Shown here in pieces: positions 32,641-44,599 of a stretch of 64,000 nt of DNA (its first letter is position 1; each line of letters opens with the position of its first letter). Source of the DNA: Tanypteryx hageni (Eukaryota; Arthropoda; Insecta; Odonata; Petaluridae); the NCBI GenBank assembly GCA_028673005.1, contig CM054118.1, forward strand, positions 8,765,082-8,829,081, read 5' to 3'. A program made the translations under genes and the position numbers. The notes beneath the pieces are model-generated. The model did not search any database and was not told the origin of the DNA. It worked only from the letters and a program-made list of their open reading frames with translations.

Positions 32641-35600
32641 GGGGAAAGTTAGGATTGGTGGGCATTTGCTAAGAAACAGCCAATGAGAGAAGAGGAGCAC
32701 CGGAGGATACTTTGGACCTCACCTTCTCTCTTTTCTCTCTCTCTGTCTCCCCTCCCTCTCCCTTATCCCTCATTCCTCTTTCTTAAACTTCTGAGAGAAT
32801 GAGAGGAACGGATGGAGGGAGATAGGAGAGGGAGAAAGGTGTGTGTGTGTGAGGGATCTAGGAAGGGGTGGAAGAAAGAGGTTGGGAGTTTGGAAGGGGG
32901 TGGGAATTTTGGTAGGAGAGGGAAGGGGTGTTACAAAGGTGTTCTCGTATGCGGCCGTGTTAGTCCAGTGTTTCGGCGTGTCTCGTAGCTACCGCTTGTA
33001 AAAGGGTGCGTGTGTTTCATCAAAAAACCTATCCATAACGCCGGAAAATACCGGCGCTCTCTCTAAGATTTCCAGCATTTTTTATTTTTTTGACGGAAAG
33101 TTTTTTTTTATCGTCCTTATGTTTTCTCGAATATGAAGCGTGTTCTCGACAAAAATTTAAAATTATACCAAGTCAGTTTTTCCCCGGTAGTGAAGAAGAA
33201 TTATTACGCGTATGTCAGTGAAGTGATTGCAAGCAGTCAGTGTTCGAAATCTGGAAGTGGGGTCGAAAGAAGAGGCTGTGAAGACATCCCGAAATTACTC
33301 CCGGAAAGAAACTGAAGGATCGGCAAAACCAAATATTTTTTAATCGCCGTCTGTGTCCCTAGGATAAAAGGATATCGTAACGGCGGGATTATCGACATCG
33401 AACTATAACAAATCAATTAGAATAACAGCGAAGAAACGATTCGCGAAAAATTTATAAGCCATACGAAAATTTAATGTTCTTTAACGAAAGCGTGTGGAGA
33501 AATTAGTGTAATTAAAAATATAAAACATCCGTGTGTGTATATAATACAGCGACACGCGTCGATAAACCGAAGTAAGCATCGATAGTCGAATAATTAAACC
33601 TTGCGATAAATCAGCGATATTTTTTGGAGATTGTTCTTTAAAAATATGCAATTCGAAATTTAGCAACGGCTCGCCATCTCCCGGAGAAAATCCTTCAGCA
33701 ACGAAAGGATTTAAGTGGATTATAATCTCTTCACTTCCTCGGCGTGAAAAGTGCAGTTATTCACCCGAGAAAGACAAACAGGACCATCCGTAAAGATAAA
33801 CTTGGAAAAATTAACGTTAAATACGAACAATCGGGTAATCTCCACATTTCTCTCTCTCTCTCTTTCTCTAAAGCTCCGCATTCCTCAAAATCCTACACTT
33901 CAAAAAGAGGGAAGTACAAAAGAGTCGTAATGAAATAACCCCAGAGAGAGAGTTAGGAGTGAGAGAAGGGGAAAGAGCGACGGTGGCTCGGGGAGTGAGC
34001 TTAAAAGCGATTCATTATAAATTCGCCTCTGCGGTTGCTGGAGAGATAAAGAGAGAGAGAGAGAATGATAGAGAGGAGGAGATCGCGAGGGTGGATGTAG
34101 AAAGGGGTGAGAGAGAAAGTGAAGGAAGAGGGAGGCGTGGGAGGTTTGAAGCCGAGAGCAGCGCGGACGGTCCGGAGGATAAAGAGGGCGGCGTCGACGA
34201 GAAAGGCGACACAGAGAATATTTATTCCGTCGAAAAAAACTCAACGATGAGTAACGGAACGTTCTCGAGAAGTGTCTCGGGAGATTGGCCGAGAAAATAC
34301 GTCCGTGGGTGTATTTTTTGTTTGCTTTATCTCGCTAACTGCCCCATCTCTCCGTTTTGCGGGCGGGGTTAAATTCGAGCTTTCTAGGAGGATAGTTCGA
34401 CGTGGAAAGAAAGGAGAGCGCGAATTTCTCCATCGAAAAAAACTTATGGACTGGTATCGCGATTTTTTTCCGCAAACGACCTATCAATCAATAGCGAGGG
34501 GATCTCCATCCGAAAAAAGACCGGAAAAAGTTTCGCCGAATATCTTTCTCCCCTCAACCTTCCGACTCGGTAACCTTTCACCTTTCTATTCCGCTCCCCC
34601 TCTTTAATCTCTATCTATTTTACTTCGCGTAAAACCTCTCTCTCTTTCCAACCTCCTCTCCCCCAACTCCGCATAATTTCTTCCCCTTACCGAACGAGCG
34701 ACCAACACCAAGGGATAGGACGTGACTTATGGTACTCGAATAATATATAACTTTGCGAGACGTTGGTCGTATAAGAGAGTGTGTGTGTGTGTGTAGGGTA
34801 GGTGGGGGGCAAAAAGAGCGGTAGTTGGTAGGACGGGAGAAGCTGAGTGTGTGTATCTGAGCGTGTGTGTGAGACAAGAGTCAAAGGAGTCGGAGAGAAA
34901 GACAGAAAGGGAGAGAGAGAAAAGAAAAGAGGGATGGGAGTAGTACCGTATGGAAATCACAATTAACAAGACGTGTTCCCACCCACACTTGTTTTTTTTA
35001 CAAAACCGCCACCACCATCTCCGCCCATATAGGTTATATTTTACGACTTCCCACTCTCGGTGACCCTCTCCCCCCGCGGTGTGAGACAAGGGAGTAGATG
35101 TGTGTAGTAGTTGTTTCCAGGGTATGATCGGATATTTAACGAAAGTCGGGGACGTTAAGAAAAAAATCGGCGCTTGATATATATTTAGTTTTCTCGCGAG
35201 TTGAAGTATTCGCGTCAAAGGAATCGCCTGCCTATAATAAAAGCCTTTTGTTTTTGGTGATTGCTTCTCGATTTATCTGACGCTTCCCTCGTGGAGTTTC
35301 ATACCCTGTACGGATGAAATAAATAAGGCTGAGGAATTGAGTGTCTTTGCACCCCTTGTTTTGGTCTCGTTAGAAAGAGAACTTTTTGTCACGGCGGCGG
35401 GGACGTATTGAGATATCTCCGGGGACTCCGGATTTAAAAACCATCCGTCCAAGATTGGTTTCTCTCTTTGCTTCCATCCCGTTTTGGGAGTTGCGAAGCC
35501 TGGATCAATAATCAAAAACATGGGCTTGAATTAGGGCTAGTTTTTGTGCCCGATAAGACAACCACATACTGTTAACCGTTCGGCGAATCGGTCTGTTCCA

Positions 35601-36340
35601 GATTTGAAAGGTGCCGAATGAGTGTAACTGTCGAATGGTTTTTAAGTGAGGCGTTCTGAACCTTTTCCCTCAAAAAAATGAAATTTTAATCGGACCGAGG
35701 AAAAGTGAACTCGAGTGATTTTTATGGAAATTGCCGAACGGGCGGTTTCCTTTTCTTGAATGAGCGACGGAACGTTCGAGCGGGACTTGTAGAATACGAG
35801 AAGCTCGTGGGAAATGTTTACGAAAAATCCTCCATACGATACGGCACATCTCTTGTCGACGACCAGTTGAGACACGGAGGCGGCCCTCTTCGGAGGACGA
35901 AAGAGTACATTGTCGAGGGACTCGAAGCAACAAATTGTTTCGTTCGCAACCGCCTTTCTCCCGCCTCCCATTCTTCCCCTTTCCCTCCCGTCGGAAAACC
36001 CCCGCATAGACTAAAGAGCGTTATTAGGTCGGCTACGAAAAGAAGAAAAGGAGACACGGCAACTTGTATGGGAAGCCCCCCCACTTCCACCACCATCTCC
36101 ATCCTCTCACGGGCATTCTTCTTGGGCGGTTGTTTAAAAAAGAGAGTTCCGAAATTCCGCCTTGAGGCTTTTTCTGTCGGAAGAATTGCTCCGGATGCCT
36201 GGCGTCTTCAACCGCCGGAGAAACTTCCCTTGTCCCACCGATGTGAATGGCTGTGGGAGGTTGCGGCGGCGGCGGAGGCGGCGACGGCTGAGATGGCGGT
36301 CGGCGGAGGCGAGGAGGGGATTTGGGAGTTCGGGGTCCGG
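32640..36340 (+). promoter_or_regulatory. CpG-rich, GA/CT- and GT-rich upstream region of the signal-peptide exon
   Basis: Strand-asymmetric GA and CT runs (32730-32930, 33850-34110, 34890-34930), GT runs (about 34780) and many CG dinucleotides set this block apart from the AT-rich DNA on both sides. It has no recognisable mobile elements. Several open frames exist (for example 33133-33315, 33959-34372 and 35705-36340), but all look like by-products of biased composition. A promoter and long 5' UTR is the simplest reading; the transcription start cannot be placed. Confidence 0.45.
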
Positions 36341-36501
36341 ATGGAGGAGGGGCGGGAGGGCGGTCGTCGGAAGGGTCGGTGCTGGTGCCGCCCCGACAAA
36401 CCGACCTCAACTCCCCGTGGTGTACCTCTGAAGGTCTTCTGCGTCCTACTGCTCCTATTCTTCGCCTCGCTGATTGACCGCGCCGAGGGAATCAGATGGC
36501 T
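36341..36501 (+). CDS. first coding exon of a secreted protein, probably a Wnt ligand
   Basis: From ATG at 36341 the exon encodes 53 residues plus two bases of a leucine codon, and stops at a consensus donor CT|GTAAGT. After a basic, cysteine-containing n-region comes a strong signal peptide core, KVFCVLLLLFFASLI, then DRAEG and I-R-W-L. Several Wnt genes end their first coding exon just after such a W-L (G-I-K-W-L in vertebrate Wnt11, N-W-L in Wnt4). The frame is open far upstream, so a more distal ATG is possible. The cysteine-rich Wnt body was not found downstream up to 64 kb; Wnt first introns can be tens of kb. Another secreted family is possible. Confidence 0.45.
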
Positions 36502-38000
36502 GTAAGTGTTTCGATTTTTGGTTTTGTTGGGACTAGCTGATTTGTTCCTCGAGGGTCCTCTTTTCGGTCGCTGACAGGAATTCAGTAGTTTACTGTTAAC
36601 GTTTGACGTTTGTAGGAGAGATTAAGCTACCGGTGTCCCGCGTCCGGTACCTATTTTATGCCCAAGAAAATATGCTGTGGTGCTATGCAAATGTGTTAAT
36701 TTATAGAAGACCGTTAGCAATGAATTTGAGTGTTATATTATAACACGGATGCCTACATAGCCGTTACATTAAATCTTAAATGCCTTCGTCCGATTTCTCT
36801 TAATTAAATGCAGTCAATTTTCTCTTACACTTTTTTATACTTAGTATATTTTTATCAATTTAATCAAGAGCGGATCTACGATCGGGCTAACAGGGCTGCA
36901 GCCCAGGACCCCAGTGGTCGAAAAACCCTCGTTCCACAAAAGAACATTAAAAATCGTAATAATGAAAAAATAGTTAAAATTGATACTATAATTACCGGGT
37001 GATTTCTCATCACACTATTTCTCTCTTACGTTTAATTTAATATAGTTAATTTATTTAGAGCCCCCAAAATGCATGAGTGAGTTAAACGTTACTCAGGAAT
37101 TTTAGTTGGTAGCGTTGTGCTGCCACTCGAGGTCATCACAATAGTCAAAATAGTATTTTTATTCGTTTGAGAGAAAAATATCAGCGCTTGTACGCTCGTT
37201 CGATTTACTTTTTATCTGCATTTGTGGCTACAACAAGGAACATTTTTGAATGTTTGTTAAACTCTAATTGGTGCTAATACGCTTTACAGGAACTTGTATC
37301 TTCAATATATCTATCTAGCTCGTAAATTACAACTTGGTACTACCTATTAAATTCTAATTTACGTAAATCTGTTTCGCCGGATATACAGAAACGCCTGATA
37401 AATAAAATATAAATAAATAAATTGAAATAAAACGGAATAATTCTAGGTGCTGTTCTTTTGAAGATGAGTGGAAATAATTCCGAAGTGGAGATTTTGAAAA
37501 AAAAATAACATTGGATTATCTATGCACTAATCATGAATTCTGTCATTCTGTTGGATTCATTCTATTAACTATTTAAAAAGAGTAGTTTTTCTACCAAAAG
37601 ATCGGGAGGCACAAATATTTTTCGTCGAAGGTGTAACTAGAGTCAGTTTATTTTATTTTTTGTGGTTTGCCGATACATTGTCATTGCAGCTATCAAAGAC
37701 CTACATTTAATTTTAATTATGAGAAAAACTAAAATTACTCCCGTTTATCGCTCTTCAATACGTATTTACGTGGTTACGTGATGTTAAGCTGGAGAAAGAG
37801 TAGATGAAAATTGAAAAGCTTGGACCTGTCTCATCGATTTGCATATTTTTTATTTTTGTCTATTATAACATCCAGGTCCAATTAGAGCTCAATCAGCAGG
37901 CTGATATTGGGATTTTATATTGTATATTTAATGCTGCGTAGTAACGCACAGTTAAATTCTTTTATCCTTGCAGCTAACGCAACTAACATAGAGGTTTATG
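36502..38000. other. no gene recognised; first intron if the preceding exon is real
   Basis: AT-rich after the donor site; no further exon identified. Confidence 0.45.
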
Positions 38001-38854
38001 CAGTGGCGTAGCTAGGACTGCGCGGGCCCCCGGTCTTAATTTTTTCAGAATCCCTGTATATGTAAACATATTCCGTGGCTGCAGAGGTAAAAGTCGCCCA
38101 GATTAAAATAGACCAGTCAAATGAGACATTTTAGGGGAAATAATTAATAAAGTTTTGAAACACATTTGTCCATTGGGGCAACTTAACTAACATATCAAAA
38201 GTTGACATGCCTGACACGTCGGCCACTACGGTGTCAAAATGGCCGCCGGAGCAGGACCCGCGACTGGCCTTTCGCGAATAACTCGGGAACGGTCAAATCT
38301 ACGGCGAAACTGTGCGTAGACAAACATATAGAGAATAAAATTTCCTACAAGAAAGATTCTTTGCAGTTTTTTTGCTGTTGCGATGTTATAGCAGAAAATA
38401 GCGTTTTTTTGCGGAACGCAGGCCGCGCGCTGTCTTAAAATCAAGTGTTGTTATTACTTATGTTAAGTAATTGAAATAAACAGTTGATTAGTGCCTAAAG
38501 GGGATACCACTATACAAAAACGCGTCTGGAGCTCTACCACAGCTGGTGGGGTGGAAACGAGCTCACAACACTTGATTTTAAGACAGAGCGCGGCCTGCGT
38601 TCCGCAAAAGACGTACATTTTCTGCTATACCATCCCAGTAGCAAAAACCTACGAAGAACCTTTCTTGTGGGAAATTTTATTCCCTATATGTTTGAATTTC
38701 GATATCATACAGCCTCACCATAATGAGAAAATTGTTCAAAATAGTCTCGTACACACAGTAAGATTAAAGAATAACAAGTGCAAACCTTCAACATTCAAAC
38801 TCGTGTGGGCCTCCGGGCTTCCCTCGGGCAGCCCACGAGATAGCTACGCCAATG
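38001..38854. mobile_element. hAT-type element with long internal hairpin
   Basis: Begins CAGTGGCGTAGCTAGGAC, ends (inward) CATTGGCGTAGCTATCTC. Flanks GGTTTATG (37993-38000) and AGTTTATG (38855-38862) match at seven of eight. Inside, about 38310-38455 and 38561-38706 are inverted copies of each other sharing 'GCGGAACGCAGGCCGCGC' and 'TTAAAATCAAGTGTTGT'. 854 bp, no transposase. Confidence 0.75.
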
Positions 38855-38869
38855 AGTTTATGGATGATA

Positions 38870-41800
38870 GAGGAGCACAAATAAACTTAGGCAAAAACTT
38901 TTACTTTCTTAAAATCGTCTCAGATAAAAGCGATCGTAACGTCCACCTTTCAGAGATATTCTTTTTAAGAACTTTTAATTGATGAGCTGGAAAACAAAGT
39001 AATTCGACCGTTGATCAAATTTAAGCCTGCAAATGTGAAATGGTTATCCAAAACAGATGCAAATTTCAACTAATTTTTCTCGTTGCTAATTCGCCATTTA
39101 CAGAATCTTTTTGACGTGGACAATCGGTGAATTTCCACAGAGGTTGAGTAATTCGTAGCTGAAATGCGCAACTTTGTATTCAGCCGTTTTATGACCACAA
39201 ACTCTTTGAGTAACAATCGAATTCAATAACTTAGGTTAATCAATAATTCTTGAAAATTCGAAGTAATTACGTTCTTGAATGCTGCAACAATATAGCATTA
39301 GAACGCTTTTCTAGTAATTCTACATCTGGAAACAAGGATGGTTTGCTGCTGAGGATGCTAATTACCGAAGTAATTTAGAATCTTCCTATTGTTTTCGCGA
39401 ATCGCTTTGGGAGATTTCAACTCGGTTATGGTTATGGTTCGAACGCGCTAAAATGTTTTCCAAGTCATCATAGAACTAAAATAGGTTTGTCAGTAGAAAA
39501 ATGACGATTGACTATATACGAAAAAAGTCGAGCTTTCTCACCGAGATTATCTAAAAAAGATTGAGTTCTTAAGTAGAGTGAAAGTTAAGGATGTACAAAT
39601 TTAATTGACGGTTACCCCATATTTTCCTCCAACTGCTTCAAAGACTCCATTGAAAGCTTAATTTATCCGAATTTTTGGAAGTGGTCACGCTTGCATAATT
39701 GAAGATTACGGCAGTTTATATACCTGAAATACTACCATGAAAGGCCGTTACAGTTTAAAATAACGCTATTAATTCTGCGCTTAGCTCGTTTTTAAAAGTT
39801 ATACATCTTTTATGCTTAACAATGATCAGGAAGAAACAAGAATATCATAAAGTTTACCAAATATTATGGAAATCGGTTGTTTCTTATTTAAAATATCTTT
39901 GGTTCATTCCTTTGAAATTAGCTTCTTGTTTTAAAAAAATTTAAGATCATTGAGTAGCTTAGTTGGCGACCTAATTTAAATGGATGCCTCCGTATTATTT
40001 GAACTGTAGGGCATTTTGATTTGCAGTACTTTTCGTCGGGTAACCTTCTATAAAGGATTGTAAGATATAAATTTTATTCAATAATTTACCCTTTATTTTG
40101 TCGCAGTGACAACGATAAGTTAATTATATAAAAAATACCAAATAAAATTATTTTTACATTTCATAAACATTTTAAACGATTTTTACTATTTATATGAGGA
40201 ATGTAGGATCAGATTTAAAATTTCAATGTTTCCTATTGACATTTAAATTTATTAAGGCCCATTAATGCTAAAATAATATGCTTTTGGTGTTAAAGCTAAG
40301 AATACCTGAAGTGCACATTCAAATTACACGAAATAGCGATTATTTTTCTAATAAAATCATCCTGTTAACTCAGAAGATTAAGGGAAAGTTAAGTTTTATG
40401 TATCCCTCAAGTAGGTATGCATTTTTAGTTTCACCTATATAAACTTTATTATAGAGATGATGATGAATTATAGTGAATTCTCTAAATTCAAATGTACTTG
40501 AAAGTATGACGCCTCAGAATTTTATATTAACAGCTCATGTATGAACGAGGTTTAGGTTTTACTGTAATAAGCTAAGTACAAATAATATTTTAGAACGTTC
40601 TCCCTTCGATAGGTCGTATTTTACTTTAAGTAGGACCTCTTCCAGCATTAACAATAATAATATTTTTCGTTAGAACTTCCTTTTATGATACAATTAGAAT
40701 GGCTAGTGCACACACAAGATATCGTAAAGAACTTAAGAGTACTTTGAATACAGCAGGGATTTGCAATCGTTTTACGCGTCGGGACGCATTCGTAGACGTG
40801 CATGCTTTGGCGATCCGTAGAAGAGGTGAGCCAGAGGAGAGTTTGCATCAGAACTTATTTAAGATATCATACGCGATTTTAAAAATAAAAATCAATTTAA
40901 CACTATTTTGTAGCATTCAAACTTCGCCAGATAAGGTTTCATGGCAGCAATTTAAATTAAAATATACAAAATTATTTGTGTTCAATATCACACACCGCAT
41001 ATTTATTAAAGCTTCACAGGCCGCGTAAAATGTTCTCACTGGACGTAGGTTGCACGCCATTCAAATAATCTGTGGCGTATTGAGAAAGATATTCCTACTT
41101 CTCAACTGGTACAGCTAAATAAAAGAAACTAACTTTTATCGCGCTTAAACCATTTTGCAATACAGTAGGATCTCATCAATACAAAGTTCATGGGGATTTA
41201 AATTCCATTGTTTATAAATACGAGGTTTGTAATATCAAGATCGCCTTGGTAACCTATAGTCAACTCTCGTTATGCGCGCTATCGTTATCCGCGTTTTCAT
41301 AGTTAAGATTTATTGATTTTCAATTTACTGTACTATTTTAATGTTTTTATTCGTTTTATGTCTTCTGTATAATTATTTACGCATGAAAAGTAGGTGTATT
41401 AATAATTGATTTAATCTTAAAAGATCAAAATATTGCGCGTTCGGGAACGCAACCCATATTATTACGTTATAAGGCAATTCCCGCGCATATCGTAAGTCAC
41501 CTGCATATATTTTTGTTTTTGTTTGAGACTGAATTATACTTCGTACAAACGAATGCATTGTGCGAATTGATTTTATTAACGGAGCATTACAGTGTATCGA
41601 GCTAGGCTTTCATGAAAATCAATGCGGGCATCGTTGGCGTTCTTCCTCCATTGCGACTCCCTAACCGTTAGAGCCGTTATAAAAAAGGGTTCTTTTTTTC
41701 ACCCACCTACTCACCTTTCTCTCTTTCCATCCCACCCTTCTCTGTCGCCTCCTACGCCTCCCACCGCCCACCCGAAATAACACCCTCGTCCACTTAAGAC

Positions 41801-42425
41801 ACTTAATTACGAGCGACTTGAAAATATGACGCTTCGGCATCCCTCGTATTATATCGATCGTTAATTATCTATTAGGCAGGTAGTGGTTCGGACATCGCCC
41901 TGTCAAAACGAGCAATTTTTCCCCACTCTCGCTCCAGCTACGGAGGAAAAAAATTACGTGTAAAAAACCCCTTCCTACCCCAACCTTTTTTTGTGCGCTC
42001 AGTTTTTTTCGTTCGCTGTATTTCTTCTATTGTTTTTCTTGATAAACCATGAGTAGAAATTTCTGGATAGTAATGTTTTTCAATTCTGTGGCATTAAAGA
42101 CTCAAGAAAAATGTACGTAGGTATGTCTTCGTACTCAAACACACATATATAAATACATGCACATTAATGGATCGTATTTCTTCATCATGAATGATTAAAG
42201 TATCTACCGTATTGATTTCTTCAGCAATGTACTGATTTTATGGCAGTTCTACTGATTAGTTTTCTGTATCGATTTTTGTGTTAGTATAACAATATTGTAA
42301 TGTCTTATTTCGTAATTTACTTAAATGTAGTAGCTTGAGCTCATTTCTCTGCATTTAGACCTTTCTCTGCATTTAGACATTTCTAGCCGACCTCTTTTAA
42401 ATTATTTTCGTACCTTCGAACAATA
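38870..42425. other. no gene recognised
   Basis: Largely unique AT-rich sequence. A 110-codon frame at 40699-41028 contains a possible donor after about 45 codons but matches no family. A pyrimidine/CpG-rich patch lies at about 41640-41960. Confidence 0.45.
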
Positions 42426-42429
42426 AGCG

Positions 42430-43085
42430 CTTAAGAGTAAAAAATCTGATGTGGGCACCACATAACTTTCTCTATATATGTAATATTTCTAAAAATTCCA
42501 AATAGGTTACATAATAATAAATATTTTAAGTAACTGCGAGAAAATTTTAGACTTGACAAAGAACAGAAATAAACTCAAACCATAGCCTTCTGATATTGGA
42601 TATAGCCACAAAGCTCCAACAATTAAGAAAAGAAAAAGGAGCGTTACTAAGACGTAACTAAGCGTCAATTGTTAGCAATAGTCGTCGGTAGGTGCGCGTG
42701 GTGGTGGCAGCTAAAAATATAAGATATCTCATAAACAATGCATTATATGGAAGAATGTTTCAAACAAAGCACGTAGAAAATTAAATTTCCTACAACTTTT
42801 ATTCCAGTACATTTTTACATTTATCAAATATTAAAGCAAATAATTTAAAATAACGGATAAGTGACAAAAGTAAACACCCACTTCCGGTTGACCGATTTTT
42901 ACCAAAAACTAATCACTTCTGACTTTTATAAAAATGTTAAATATAAAATTTCGCATTGACCTGATTGATAGTAAAATTTTCTCGGAGTTTCTTAAAATAT
43001 TTATATTTAATTAACCTATTTGGAATTTTTAGAAATATTACAGGTATGGAGAAAGTCATGTGCGGGCCATATCAGATTTTTTAAG
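42430..43085. mobile_element. family U foldback element with about 95-bp terminal inverted repeats
   Basis: The left end (42430-42530) and the complement of the right end (42985-43085) share AAAAAATCTGAT, 'TAATATTTCTAAAAATTCC' and AAATAGGTTA followed by AAATATTTTAAG. Centre resembles 2940-3060. Non-coding; no clear target duplication. Confidence 0.7.
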
Positions 43086-43210
43086 TTTTATTCTTTGTAT
43101 ATTTTGTAGGCATAAGAGAAGCTCAAAAATTCTCTATTGTTGCTCAAGCCGTTTTGAATGTCTAAAGATTGACTCAACTTTAATTGTAGAATATTAACTA
43201 ATACTTACTA

Positions 43211-43290
43211 CTAATATCCGTCCGGCAAGTGGAGGATCCGGGTTCGATTCCCGGTCATAGCAGACTTTTTTCTCGTTTCAAAATTATTCC
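43211..43290 (+). mobile_element. 5'-truncated copy of the tRNA-like SINE
   Basis: Begins inside the anticodon arm of the repeat at 21549-21655 and runs through the B box 'GGGTTCGATTCCC' and the same tail 'TTTTCTCGTTTCAAAATTA'. Flanked by CTAATACTT(A/G)CTA at 43198-43210 and 43291-43303, a 13-bp duplication with one mismatch, which shows retroposition. Confidence 0.75.
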
Positions 43291-43303
43291 CTAATACTTG
43301 CTA

Positions 43304-44318
43304 ATAAAAATATATTTTCTAAAAGTTGAGACTCTTATGTTAGCAAAAGAAATTTGTATTGATTTTCTCGTTTTTCCCGGTACTTTTGCCGACCGTTTTT
43401 TATCCATTTTTACTGATTTGGGTTTGAAGAAATCGGCCATCTCATATGTATATGATATTGGCCATTCATCTAGGTTCATCAAACTATATAAAAAGTTTAT
43501 ATTTAATTTTGAATTTGAGGTTCAAGTATAGGAAATTTTCTCTTTTTGTGTATAGGGATCGAAATATTTTGTACGTAAAAGCAGCCATGTTTTTCAGATA
43601 CCCTTGCAAAAGAAAACTTAAAAAGCGCAAGCCATTGCCGCTAAAACGTTAATTGATTTTTCAGCATTTGATATTAAAGTGCGATCATCTGTTTAACATT
43701 TATTCATGTACAAGTGTGTACATAACGGGCCGAAGTTACCGGCTGCCCGATCACCGAAATTTAGAGGGGGCTTCCTCAATGATTTCTTTGTAAATTATTT
43801 GTTAGTAGATACATTTTGGCAAGCACTGGATGTCTTTCAGTGAGCAGGTGTCTTCAATGGCATTTATTTAGTTATTTACTTTTTAAAGGCAGCAATCAAT
43901 GAAAAGTTTTTTATAAGCATTTTCTGAAGAGGGAGCTGGAATATCCGGGAGGGCACGGTACTTCCTGTATGCACACAGCCTACGTTGTAGAAATTCCACA
44001 AAGTGATGCCTGAAACCATTATCCTACATTGTATATAGGTACCCAAAATCTTGCTCTTTGTAATCCTTTTAGTGCAAGCTTATTAACTATTCAGGAAGCA
44101 AAGGAGGGACATTTTCAAATGTATACGACTATACGGAGAGATATGTTACGGTGGCGTGCATTCATCGATGGATCATCCTTAGATAAATGTTGCAGATAGC
44201 ATATGTTTCGGGATCAATTTTGTATCTAAATCATGATTTTTGAAAAAGCGGGACAAAATTTGCGACATTTAAAAAAACGGGACGAGTGATGAAAGGGAGG
44301 GACGGACCCTATTACAGG
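43304..44318. other. no gene recognised
   Basis: Nothing supported. Short frames here (for example 43298-43531) have no domain signature. Confidence 0.4.
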
Positions 44319-44505
44319 TTCAACAGAGAATTATCGAACTCGTCTTATGGCTGAAAGAATTCAAGAAGAAGCACTTAAAAATAATTATCTCAGGTATCTC
44401 CAAGAGCCACAGCAAGGTTATAAAAAACCAGATGCGTATTTCGACTACAAAGCACCCGTCTTCAGTGGCAATACACCAAAAATAGTTAGATTCTATCTAA
44501 AATAA
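44319..44505 (+). pseudogene. protein-like fragment of unknown family, partly duplicated in inverse
   Basis: The frame reads ENYRTRLMAERIQEEALKNN then YLRYLQEPQQGYKKPD and YFDYKAP, a charged composition typical of real protein, ending in TAA. At 44516-44577, inverted, a second copy of its middle part reads EQALKD, GYLQ, stop, PQQGYK. I do not recognise the source protein. It could be a relic exon or a retrocopy. Confidence 0.35.
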
Positions 44506-44599
44506 TTTAAAAATGCTTTTATAACCTTGCTGTGGCTATTGGAGATACCCGAGACAAGTATCTTTAAGTGCTTGTTCTTGAACTATATTACAGGTTTTA

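Noticed and set aside
33959..34372. 137-codon E/R/G-rich frame
   Set aside because: Produced by GA-rich low-complexity DNA; the reverse strand shows an equally long S/P/L-rich frame.
35705..36340. N-terminal extension of the signal-peptide exon by up to 212 codons
   Set aside because: A secreted protein would not have its hydrophobic core about 240 residues from the start; the frame is probably open because of GC-rich composition.
38491..38982. 163-codon frame
   Set aside because: Lies across the hairpin and right end of a hAT element; no domain.
40699..41028. Possible exon with donor GTGAGC
   Set aside because: No family recognised, no convincing acceptor, and the frame continues past the donor in AT-rich DNA.
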